This document shows, piece after piece, positions 1 through 5,855 of a DNA stretch of 9,355 bases. The notes below the pieces were generated by a model. It saw only the letters and a list, made by a program, of their open reading frames with translations. It was not told where the DNA came from and did no database searches. The stretch comes from Sulfurovum sp. GTDB taxonomy: Bacteria > Campylobacterota > Campylobacteria > Campylobacterales > Sulfurovaceae. A program made the position numbers and the translations under genes. Location: positions 1-9,355 of the forward strand of contig JALVGO010000215.1 in NCBI GenBank assembly GCA_027029065.1, written 5' to 3'. Within the stretch, counting starts at the first letter, position 1. Each line of letters begins with the position of its first letter.

Positions 1-465
1 ATGAACGTCAGGGCCGCTTATCTGCACCTGCTGACCGATGTGATGACTTCCATAGCCGTCGTGCTTGGCGGGGTGCTGATGTATTACTTTGGTATCTTCT
101 GGATCGATCCGCTTATCTCCGCGCTGATCGCGCTCTATCTCATCTGGGCATCGTTTGGACTAGTCAAAGAGAGCAGCGCGATTTTGATGCAGTTCACGCC
201 CGAGAACATCGATGTGGATGAGGTGGTCAAAGCTATAGAAGACGAGTCTGAGATTGCAAATGTGCACCACATTCACATTTGGAAGCTCAACGACCATCAG
301 ATCAACCTCGAAGCGCATCTCGATTTCAGCGAAGATGTAACGCTCTCCGCTTCAAACAGGGTCATCGACCGGCTTGAGAAGAAGCTGCACGATACGTTCG
401 ACATTGAACATACAACGTTTCAGTGTGAGTACGGCAGAGAGGATAACAAAGAGAAAATAGTGTAG
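1..465 (+). CDS. Cation diffusion facilitator (CDF) family metal efflux protein, C-terminal part (cut by window edge)
   Basis: Inner-membrane divalent-cation/proton antiporter of the CDF family (zinc, iron, cobalt or cadmium type; the metal cannot be decided here). The 154 visible residues begin at the fifth transmembrane helix. Residues 2-13 carry the family pattern N-V-R-A-A..H9-L-L-T-D13, where the HxxxD pair forms half of the transport-site metal ligands. TM5 is about residues 8-30 and TM6 about 34-54. From about residue 65 the cytoplasmic dimerisation domain follows, with the V-H-H-I-H-I-W segment at 88-94 and H106 as likely regulatory metal ligands. CDF proteins are usually about 300 residues, so TM1-4 with the other half of the metal site lie upstream of the window. 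The ATG at base 1 is therefore almost certainly an internal methionine, not the start. The stop is TAG at 463-465. The next gene begins 32 bp downstream. Confidence 0.9.
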   Translation: MNVRAAYLHLLTDVMTSIAVVLGGVLMYYFGIFWIDPLISALIALYLIWASFGLVKESSAILMQFTPENIDVDEVVKAIEDESEIANVHHIHIWKLNDHQINLEAHLDFSEDVTLSASNRVIDRLEKKLHDTFDIEHTTFQCEYGREDNKEKIV

Positions 466-497
466 TATGAAGAAGTATTTTTTCAAAGGGATGTGCT

Positions 498-836
498 ATG
501 CATGACATACTTGTATTCAATACCTTCATTACACAGGATGTGTTGATCGTCTTTTACTACATTGGCGCAGTGTTGATGCCCGTTGTGCTTTATGTGTTCC
601 GAAAAGAGCTGATTGGGCGTGTAGCCTTTTTCAAGCGTGTGAATGATCGTCTCAAAACGTTTTACGGTCATTTCTCAACGGGGCAGAAAACGGTGTTTTG
701 GTTGGTATTTTTTACGATATTTCTGTGTATGGAGCTGTGTTGGCGGATGGTTTTTGAGGCGATGATCGGCTATTTCGATATGCACGATTATCTCTATCAG
801 ATTGTAAATCAAGGAGTGTCGAATGCAAAACGCTGA
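498..836 (+). CDS. Small two-helix membrane protein, DUF4282-like
   Basis: A 112-residue integral membrane protein of unknown function. Two hydrophobic helices are visible: about residues 13-34, starting in ITQDVLIVFYYIGAVLMPVV, and about 66-84, around VFWLVFFTIFLCMELCW. A basic, polar loop of about 30 residues (35-65) lies between them. The layout (N-terminal FITxxxIxxxYYIG, then R/E-rich end of helix 2 followed by an aromatic F-D-M-x-x-Y-L tail) resembles the DUF4282 family from memory; that match is moderate and unverified. The ATG at 498 is supported by AAAGGG at 485-490; the ATG at 491 runs into a stop after four codons. The 3' end overlaps the next gene by 14 bp, which implies translational coupling with the thioredoxin-fold gene and then the channel gene. 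Only the existence of the gene is confident, not the role. Confidence 0.75.
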   Translation: MHDILVFNTFITQDVLIVFYYIGAVLMPVVLYVFRKELIGRVAFFKRVNDRLKTFYGHFSTGQKTVFWLVFFTIFLCMELCWRMVFEAMIGYFDMHDYLYQIVNQGVSNAKR

Positions 837-1143
837 AGCCTGTCATACAATGAATGAGGGCGAAGTACTCAATGCCGCCAAAACGGAGTACCCGCTTTTT
901 TCCGCGGTGCTCTACGGTGACAGGGTCTCTACAGCGAAGTTCTCCAAGCGTCTAAGCTGTGCCATCAAGCACTTGCCGCTGCGTGTGGTGTTTCACTACG
1001 AGAATGACACCCAAAAGGCACTCGATGCAGGTGTCAGAAAAGACCCGACGCTTGTGCTCGACGGTAAAATATTCCTTGAAGGGCTTGTTGCCGCCGAAGC
1101 GATCACCGAGGCTTTTGAAGTGCTTTTGGAGCAGAGACCATGA
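823..1143 (+). CDS. Thioredoxin-fold protein lacking the CxxC active site
   Basis: A 106-residue soluble protein with no signal peptide, probably cytoplasmic. A beta strand near residues 27-31 (SAVLY) is followed by a helix. The second half reads D-x-G-V-R-K-D-P75-T-L-V-L-D-G-K-I-F-x-E-G (68-87) and then a terminal helix. This is the pattern of small thioredoxin/glutaredoxin-like proteins, where the proline before the strand is the conserved cis-Pro. Where a CxxC would be expected (about 33-39, G-D-R-V-S-T-A-K) there is none; the only cysteines are C7 and C46. It is therefore unlikely to be a classical dithiol reductase and may be a binding or single-cysteine protein. The start at 823 is supported by a strong AAGGAG at 811-816, six bases upstream; M10 (850) is a less likely alternative. 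It overlaps the upstream gene by 14 bp and the channel gene by 4 bp (ATGA). The fold call is an inference from a short motif. Confidence 0.7.
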   Translation: MQNAEACHTMNEGEVLNAAKTEYPLFSAVLYGDRVSTAKFSKRLSCAIKHLPLRVVFHYENDTQKALDAGVRKDPTLVLDGKIFLEGLVAAEAITEAFEVLLEQRP

Positions 1144-1454
1144 GTATACTTGCAAGGTTTTTACAACGAGAAAAGCGTTTTATCAAAAGTGAGCGTGTCG
1201 CTTTTTTGGTGCTGCCGCTGGTGCTGGTACCGCTGCTGATTGAACTTGTGCTGCATGCAATGATTCAGGAGCACAGCTTTATCACCTCGATGTATATTTC
1301 GACCGTAACCTTTACGACACTGGGATCGGGTGATTGGATCCCCCAGACGCTGCCGGCGATGATGGCGGTTATCTCCGAAGTCATTTTGGGTGTGGTGCAG
1401 GGTGGGGTGTTTGTCGCTATTGTCATCTATGCGCATCAGAATAAAGGAAAATAG
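1140..1454 (+). CDS. Minimal two-helix potassium-channel-like protein
   Basis: A 104-residue inner-membrane protein with the TM1 - pore helix - filter - TM2 architecture of the Ion_trans_2 family. TM1 is about residues 19-41. The pore helix and filter run from about 47 to 65, with S-T-V-T-F-T-T-L-G-S-G-D at 54-65, and TM2 is about 72-98, rich in glycine near its middle (G84, G88, G89). Such subunits assemble as tetramers to form an ion-selective pore. The canonical filter is T-V-G-Y-G-D; here the aromatic is replaced by serine (G62-S63-G64), so ion selectivity may differ. There is no RCK/TrkA or cyclic-nucleotide domain: the chain ends six residues after TM2. The start overlaps the upstream stop as ATGA (1140-1143). 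An AGGTTT-like context gives no clear Shine-Dalgarno, so translation is probably coupled to the thioredoxin-fold gene. The family call is fairly secure, the selectivity is not. Confidence 0.8.
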   Translation: MSILARFLQREKRFIKSERVAFLVLPLVLVPLLIELVLHAMIQEHSFITSMYISTVTFTTLGSGDWIPQTLPAMMAVISEVILGVVQGGVFVAIVIYAHQNKGK

Positions 1455-1476
1455 TTCACATTGGATTCATAGTGAA
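1455..1476. promoter_or_regulatory. Imperfect 22-bp palindrome, candidate operator of the ABC exporter operon
   Basis: Arms TTCAC (1455-1459) and GTGAA (1472-1476) are exact inverted repeats. The centre TGGATTCA (1462-1469) is itself nearly palindromic, so nine of eleven base pairs would match if the central G/T pair is counted as wobble. The first 17 bases match the element at 5796-5812 at 14 positions. It lies directly upstream of a good -10 box, as a repressor operator would (TetR-type operators have this size and symmetry). The binding protein is not in the window. This is an inference from sequence symmetry and duplication. Confidence 0.5.
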
Positions 1477-1477
1477 A

Positions 1478-1486
1478 TGTTATGAT
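1478..1486 (+). promoter_or_regulatory. Candidate extended -10 promoter for the ABC exporter operon
   Basis: TGT followed by TATGAT (1481-1486) is an extended -10 element with one mismatch to TATAAT. Transcription would start near 1493, about 20 bases before the GTG start codon. No good -35 hexamer stands at 17 bp, which fits Campylobacterota sigma-70 promoters, where the -35 is poorly conserved. It is preceded immediately by the 22-bp palindrome. Confidence 0.5.
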
Positions 1487-1513
1487 AGCTATTACAAACA
1501 ATAAAGGAAGCAC

Positions 1514-2773
1514 GTGAATCAAATGACCCAACGTATTGTCATTGGTATTGTGGTTGCAACGGGTCTGCTCAGTGCGCAGACGCTGACACTCAAAGAGGCA
1601 GTTGCCAAAACGCTGGCGCACCACCCGGATGTGAAAACCTTCATGCTCAAGGTGCAGCAGGCAGAGCAGGGCTACAATGTCGCCTATGCGGACTATTTGC
1701 CACAGATCGACCTTTCAGCAACCTTTGCACCCACACAAACCTTCGCACTGCCTGTGAACGGACAGTTCCACACGGTTGATGAAAGGAGCTGGAATGCCGG
1801 CGTGGTATTGCATCAGAAGGTATGGGATTTTGCCAGAACACGCTCACTGGTAGCATCTTCCAAAATTGATGAAGATATCTCAAAGCTCTCTCTTGAAGAA
1901 GCAAAGGCGCTGCTTGCCTATAAAGTAAAGACACTCTACGCACTGTTGGTGGTGCAAAAAGAGGCGATAGTTGTCAGACGAAAAGACCTTGAAGCGAAAA
2001 AAGCTTTTTATGCACAGTCAAAAGCATTGGTAAAACAGGGACTGAAGACACATGCAGATGCCAGCAGATTTCTCTCCTCTGTCTATATTGCTGAAGATAA
2101 CCTTGCCATTGCCAAAGCGGCTTACGAAAAAGCAAAAACCTCTTTGGAGCTTTATATGGGTACCCCTCTGGATGATGCTCTTTTGCTTCAGTCTGATGTG
2201 TTGAAAAAAAAGCTGCCTTCTGCCAAACGGCTGGAAGAAGATGTGTTGGCACACAATTATAAGATGAAAATAGACCAATATACAATCAACAAAACAGATA
2301 TGCTGCACAGAGCAACCGAAGCGGCACACTTTGGTTCTATAGATATTGTGGCATCACACACAAGACTCGACACGCTTAATGCGTACAACACAGATTATGT
2401 TGGGGTTAGCTACAACGTCCCCCTCTATCATGGCGGCAGGTTGAGTGCGGAAGAACAGCAGGCAAAGATAGGGTACCAGATTGCTAAAGAGCAGCGTATC
2501 TCTACGGCATTGGCACTGAAGGAGGAGCTCCGTTCACTGTTGATTGATATCAAGCGTTACGACAAGACCATCAAAGCAAAGAAGGCACAGCTTCTCTCTG
2601 CACAAAAAACACAGCGCGAGCTGAAAGCACGCTACAAAGAGGGGTTGGCAACTTATATTGAAGTACTGGACAGTATCGCATTGGCACTGAATGCAAAACT
2701 TGGTGTACTGGAAGCCTACTATTCCAGAAGTCTGGCGCTGGACAGAATCGCATATCTAAAAGGAGAGATCTAA
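1514..2773 (+). CDS. TolC-like outer membrane efflux channel (ABC exporter operon)
   Basis: Outer-membrane efflux protein that forms the trimeric exit duct of a tripartite exporter. The 419-residue length is normal for the family. A Sec signal peptide covers about residues 1-21 (basic MNQMTQR, hydrophobic core, likely cleavage after L-L-S-A). The mature chain starts with L-T-L-K-E-A-V, the usual first helix. Both halves of the internal duplication are visible: the Y-L-P-Q-I-D-L strand at 61-67 with Q-K-V-W-D-F at 101-106, and later V-P-L-Y-H-G-G-R (about 304-311). Each half is followed by long Ala/Lys/Glu-rich coiled-coil helices. GTG at 1514 is preferred because AAAGGAAG (1503-1510) is well spaced; the in-frame ATG at 1523 is the alternative and leaves the signal peptide intact. 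The stop overlaps the next start as TAATG. It is the first gene of a four-gene exporter operon with the adaptor, permease and ATPase that follow. Confidence 0.92.
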   Translation: MNQMTQRIVIGIVVATGLLSAQTLTLKEAVAKTLAHHPDVKTFMLKVQQAEQGYNVAYADYLPQIDLSATFAPTQTFALPVNGQFHTVDERSWNAGVVLHQKVWDFARTRSLVASSKIDEDISKLSLEEAKALLAYKVKTLYALLVVQKEAIVVRRKDLEAKKAFYAQSKALVKQGLKTHADASRFLSSVYIAEDNLAIAKAAYEKAKTSLELYMGTPLDDALLLQSDVLKKKLPSAKRLEEDVLAHNYKMKIDQYTINKTDMLHRATEAAHFGSIDIVASHTRLDTLNAYNTDYVGVSYNVPLYHGGRLSAEEQQAKIGYQIAKEQRISTALALKEELRSLLIDIKRYDKTIKAKKAQLLSAQKTQRELKARYKEGLATYIEVLDSIALALNAKLGVLEAYYSRSLALDRIAYLKGEI

Positions 2774-3915
2774 TGCAAAAATCGCTCAAATATACCATTG
2801 CGGCAGTGTTGATGTTGGCAGGGGGTACACTGTTTTACAAAAAGGTGTATATTCCAAAAACAACTTACGAGACGGTAACCTCAAGCAAAGGGAATCTCTC
2901 TGTAGAGGTCTATGGCATAGGCAATGTCGGTGCGAAGTATATCTATACGATCACGGCACAGACAGGAGGCAAGATACTCTCCATACTGACTGATGAGGGA
3001 AAATGGGTTAAAAAAGGGGATCTTCTGATTACTATTGACAGCGTTGATGTACCCCAGCTCCTTGAGGAGGCAAAGATCGCGATGCAAAAAGCGGAGTCTG
3101 AGTCTCTTGCAACCCAAAAAGAGCTGGAGAGCCTGCTGGCACAAAAGCGGCTGGCACAGATCACTTATACCCGTTATGCAAGACTTAAGCAGGACTCTTT
3201 TGCTTCCAAAGCAGAATATGATAAAGCCAAAGCAGACCTTGATGTTATTGACGCACAGATAGAAGCGACTAAAGCACATATTCGTTCAGCAAAAATGGAA
3301 ATTGAGCGCTCACAAAAAGCGGTAGAAGCGCTAAAAGAGAAGTTGGCACGTTACAGTATTTATGCCCCGGTTGACGGTTATGTGATTGCAAGGTCTGCAG
3401 AAGTTGCCCAGACAGTAGTAGCGTCACAGCCTATTTTGCAGATTGTCAATCCCAAAGATGTCTGGGTTAAAACATATATTGACGAAAAGATAAGCGGCAG
3501 TGTCAAGGTGGGGCAAAAAGCGGAAATTACCCTGCGTTCACAGTATGAAAAACGTTTTGGCGGCAGTGTCAAACGTATTGTGCCGCAGAGCGACCCCGTG
3601 ACTCAGGAGAGAGAGGTTGATGTTGCGTTTGACAAGCTGCCATATCCTTTTTATATGAATGAGCAGGCAGAGGTGAGTATCGCTTCAAAAGATTATAAAG
3701 ATGTGGTTAAAGTGCCGATCAGGGCTTTGAGCTACTATAAAGAGAAGATAGGTGTATGGACGCAGAGAGATGGCAAAGCACACTTTGTAGCTGTGAAAAT
3801 ATTGGCAAGAGGTCATAGTGAAGCTGCTGTAGAAGGGCTGGATGCCGATGTAAAGCTGCTCATAGAGTCGGGTAAGAAAAAACCCCTCAAAGAAGGATCG
3901 GGTATACACCAATGA
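2773..3915 (+). CDS. HlyD-type periplasmic adaptor (membrane fusion protein) of the ABC exporter
   Basis: Periplasmic adaptor that links the FtsX-type permease to the TolC-like channel. A single N-terminal anchor helix spans about residues 7-22, with no lipobox cysteine. The first lipoyl half-motif is at about 60-90 (G-K-I-L-S...G-K-W-V-K-K-G-D-L-L). A long alpha-helical hairpin follows (about 94-192), then the second lipoyl half at about 197-225 (Y-A-P-V-D-G-Y-V-I), the beta-barrel (about 229-305) and the membrane-proximal domain with V-V-K-V-P-I-R-A-L at 311-319. The hairpin tip carries R134-x3-L138-x6-S145, the motif that in AcrA/MacA-type adaptors contacts TolC. At 380 residues it has normal length. 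AGGAG at 2761-2765 sits seven bases before the ATG, and the start overlaps the preceding stop by one base. The arrangement adaptor-permease-ATPase is like the DevBCA exporters of cyanobacteria. Confidence 0.92.
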   Translation: MQKSLKYTIAAVLMLAGGTLFYKKVYIPKTTYETVTSSKGNLSVEVYGIGNVGAKYIYTITAQTGGKILSILTDEGKWVKKGDLLITIDSVDVPQLLEEAKIAMQKAESESLATQKELESLLAQKRLAQITYTRYARLKQDSFASKAEYDKAKADLDVIDAQIEATKAHIRSAKMEIERSQKAVEALKEKLARYSIYAPVDGYVIARSAEVAQTVVASQPILQIVNPKDVWVKTYIDEKISGSVKVGQKAEITLRSQYEKRFGGSVKRIVPQSDPVTQEREVDVAFDKLPYPFYMNEQAEVSIASKDYKDVVKVPIRALSYYKEKIGVWTQRDGKAHFVAVKILARGHSEAAVEGLDADVKLLIESGKKKPLKEGSGIHQ

Positions 3916-5063
3916 TCAATCTTGCCCAAAGAGACATCAAGCATACTTTTGGAAAGTTCATCGTGACTGCGATGGGTGTAGGAATGTTGCTTGGTATTGT
4001 CCTGATCATGATCGGTGTCTATCGGGGGATGATGGTTGATGCCGAAGTACTTCTTGATGATCTCAATGTAGACCTTTGGGTCGTTCAGGAAGATACGCTC
4101 GGACCTTTTGCCGAGTCCTCCCGTGTGCATGAAGACCTCAAAGATGCGGTCTATGCCATTGACGGTGTTGCGAAAACTGCGGCATTGACTTTTCAGAATC
4201 TGCAGTTGCATAACAAGGAGAGGGCTGTGCGTGTGGTAGCTGTAGGGTTTGACCCTTACGGCAGTTTTAACCCCGTCAATCCTAAAAGAGTTGTTGAAGG
4301 TAGAGGACTTGAACGGGATCACTATGAGATTATTGTTTCAGACAATATCGGATTTAAAATGGGGGAGAAGATCCCTATTGGACGCAATACCTATACTGTA
4401 GTCGGTATCACACACGGTACGGTATCTTCAGGAGGTGATCCTTTGGTATACATCTCTTTGAATGATGCTCAGGAGTTGCAGTTTTCCTACTCAAATAACC
4501 GTATCAGAAATGACAGGGCAAGAGGAATAAAAGATACCACTACCAATATGCCGATGGTCAATACGGTTGTAGCTACGTTAAGAGAGGGGTACAGTCTTGA
4601 CGAAGTAGCAGACAATATCAGACACGGCAAACATAAAAGTGTCTATACCCGTACACAACAGAAAGATATTTTGACCAAAAACCTTATTGAGAGGGCATCA
4701 AAACAGATCGGGCTCTTTACTGCCATACTGGTAGTGGTTTCAACTATTATCATTGCTCTTATCATCTATACGATGACACTGGAGAAAATGAAAGAGATAT
4801 CGATCATGAAGCTGATCGGTATCCCAAACAGTATGATCATTAAAATGATTGTCCAGGAAACTGTGCTTTTGGGATTTTTGGCATTTATCTTCGGTAATCT
4901 TTTTGCCCATGCAATTTATGAAAAGTTCCCCAAAAGAGTTGTTTTGGAGCTTCCTGATGCATGGTTGCTTTTTGTGGTGGTGATTATCGCTTCGATACTG
5001 GCTTCGTTTATCGGAGTAAAAAAAGTGATCTCTGCTGATCCGGCAGCGGCAATAGGAGGGTAA
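3912..5063 (+). CDS. FtsX/DevC-type ABC exporter permease
   Basis: Inner-membrane permease of the type VII ABC (MacB/FtsX/LolC) class, which acts by transmitting ATPase motion to the periplasm. Four membrane helices are visible: about residues 17-39, 266-289, 314-335 and 349-370. The large periplasmic domain (about 40-265) lies between the first two. The segment N-V-D-L-W-V-V-Q-E-D-T-L-G-P-F-A-E-S-S-R (52-71) is characteristic of the DevC subgroup, and E-K-M-K-E-I-S-I-M-K-L-I-G (291-303) is the cytoplasmic coupling region before TM3. The C terminus ends S-A-D-P-A-A-A. At 383 residues it has DevC-like length and lacks the fused ATPase domain of MacB; the ATPase is the next gene. The start overlaps the adaptor stop as ATGA and has only a distant AAGGA, so coupling is likely. 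The substrate is unknown: glycolipid, lipoprotein, peptide or drug are all possible in this class. Confidence 0.9.
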   Translation: MINLAQRDIKHTFGKFIVTAMGVGMLLGIVLIMIGVYRGMMVDAEVLLDDLNVDLWVVQEDTLGPFAESSRVHEDLKDAVYAIDGVAKTAALTFQNLQLHNKERAVRVVAVGFDPYGSFNPVNPKRVVEGRGLERDHYEIIVSDNIGFKMGEKIPIGRNTYTVVGITHGTVSSGGDPLVYISLNDAQELQFSYSNNRIRNDRARGIKDTTTNMPMVNTVVATLREGYSLDEVADNIRHGKHKSVYTRTQQKDILTKNLIERASKQIGLFTAILVVVSTIIIALIIYTMTLEKMKEISIMKLIGIPNSMIIKMIVQETVLLGFLAFIFGNLFAHAIYEKFPKRVVLELPDAWLLFVVVIIASILASFIGVKKVISADPAAAIGG

Positions 5064-5064
5064 G

Positions 5065-5778
5065 ATGGCACAACAGGCAATCAAAGTAGAGAACCTTGTG
5101 AAACATTTCGGAAAAGGGGAGAGTCTGGTTCGTGTAATCGAAGGAGCAAACTTTCAGGTAGACAAAGGTGAACTTGTAGCCCTTATTGCTCCAAGCGGTG
5201 CAGGGAAGACGACACTTCTTATGATGATTGGCTGTGTCGAGGAACCTACCAGCGGTACCATCTGGCTGGGAGATGAAAAGGTTTATGAAAACAGATGGCT
5301 GACAAAAGAACAACGAAAGATTCGCCGTGAAAAAATAGGTTTTATTTTTCAGGCACACTACCTTATTCCATTTTTGAATGTTATAGAGAATGTCACACTG
5401 GTACCACAGACCAACGGTGTTCCTGCTAAAGAGGCAGAAGCATTTGCAATGGAGTTGTTGGAGTATTTTGATATTGCAGATAAAGCACACAATATGTCCT
5501 CTGAACTCTCTGGTGGACAGAACCAACGTGTTGCCATTGCCCGTGCTTTGGCAAACAAACCACAGATTATTTTGGCAGATGAACCTACTGCTGCACTTGA
5601 TCTTGACCGTTCTGTTTCTGTTGTCAAAATGCTCAAAAAGATAGCTGTAGACCAAAATGTTGCTATCATTATGGTAACACACGATGAAGCGATGCTGCCG
5701 CTGTGTGACAGAATACTGAAGATAGAAAATAAAAAAGTGGTGTCTGAAGCGGTACCTGAAAACACAAGAATGATTTAA
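5065..5778 (+). CDS. ABC exporter ATP-binding protein (DevA/LolD/MacB-type)
   Basis: Cytoplasmic ATPase that drives the permease encoded just upstream. All nucleotide-binding motifs are present in order in 237 residues: Walker A A42-P-S-G-A-G-K48-T-T, Q-loop Q96 in F-I-F-Q-A-H-Y, signature L148-S-G-G-Q152, Walker B I-I-L-A-D172-E173, D-loop A-A-L-D, and the switch histidine H206 in V-T-H-D-E. The first Walker A residue is alanine rather than glycine, a variation also seen in LolD-type proteins, so activity is expected. The start at 5065 has a strong AGGAGG at 5054-5059 and lies one base after the permease stop. It is the last gene of the ABC operon. No rho-independent terminator follows, so read-through into the RND genes is possible. 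Confidence 0.94.
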   Translation: MAQQAIKVENLVKHFGKGESLVRVIEGANFQVDKGELVALIAPSGAGKTTLLMMIGCVEEPTSGTIWLGDEKVYENRWLTKEQRKIRREKIGFIFQAHYLIPFLNVIENVTLVPQTNGVPAKEAEAFAMELLEYFDIADKAHNMSSELSGGQNQRVAIARALANKPQIILADEPTAALDLDRSVSVVKMLKKIAVDQNVAIIMVTHDEAMLPLCDRILKIENKKVVSEAVPENTRMI

Positions 5779-5795
5779 AAAGCTTTGGTATCTAT

Positions 5796-5812
5796 TTCAT
5801 ATTGAATTCACA
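5796..5812. promoter_or_regulatory. Second copy of the shared 17-bp element, candidate operator of the RND operon
   Basis: The element TTCATATTGAATTCACA matches 1455-1471 at 14 of 17 positions; the three differences are C/T or A/G transitions. It contains the perfect palindrome TGAATTCA (5803-5810), although the outer right arm GTGAA of the first copy is not conserved here. It is in the 77-bp gap between the ATPase gene and the second TolC-like gene. The distance from the end of the element to the -10 box is 9 bp, the same as in the first copy. Regulation by a common factor is an inference. Confidence 0.45.
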
Positions 5813-5821
5813 AGTGTGGGA

Positions 5822-5827
5822 TATACT
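5822..5827 (+). promoter_or_regulatory. Candidate -10 promoter element for the RND exporter operon
   Basis: TATACT matches TATAAT at five of six positions. Transcription would start near 5834, about 22 bases before the start codon. TTGAAT at 5802-5807 is a possible -35 but only 14 bp away, too close for a standard sigma-70 promoter. A weak or absent -35 is common in Campylobacterota. Its register with the upstream repeated element is the same as at 1481-1486, which adds support. Confidence 0.4.
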
Positions 5828-5855
5828 GTAGCTTTGATTTCAAAATGATAGGACA

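Noticed and set aside
1..465. Complete 154-residue CDF protein starting at base 1
   Set aside because: The chain begins inside TM5; CDF proteins need six helices and TM2 ligands, so this is a window-edge fragment, not a natural mini-transporter.
467..505. 12-codon open frame between the CDF gene and the DUF4282-like gene
   Set aside because: It has no ribosome binding site, no hydrophobic or other pattern, and overlaps the well-supported start at 498 in another frame.
1455..1476. Inverted repeat as a rho-independent terminator of the channel gene
   Set aside because: The arms are only five pairs with a 12-base loop, AT-rich, and no T-run follows; a -10 box comes directly after, so an operator fits better.
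3813..4322. 169-codon minus-strand open frame
   Set aside because: It is antisense to the adaptor and permease genes, which have clear family motifs; no ribosome site or domain is seen.
5008..5682. 224-codon minus-strand open frame
   Set aside because: It lies opposite the ATPase gene, whose motifs are all intact; its translation is Cys/Phe/Leu-rich with no recognisable domain.
5777..5790. AAAGCTTT palindrome just after the ATPase stop
   Set aside because: A short AT-rich 8-mer with no loop or T-run; expected by chance in such sequence and not a terminator.
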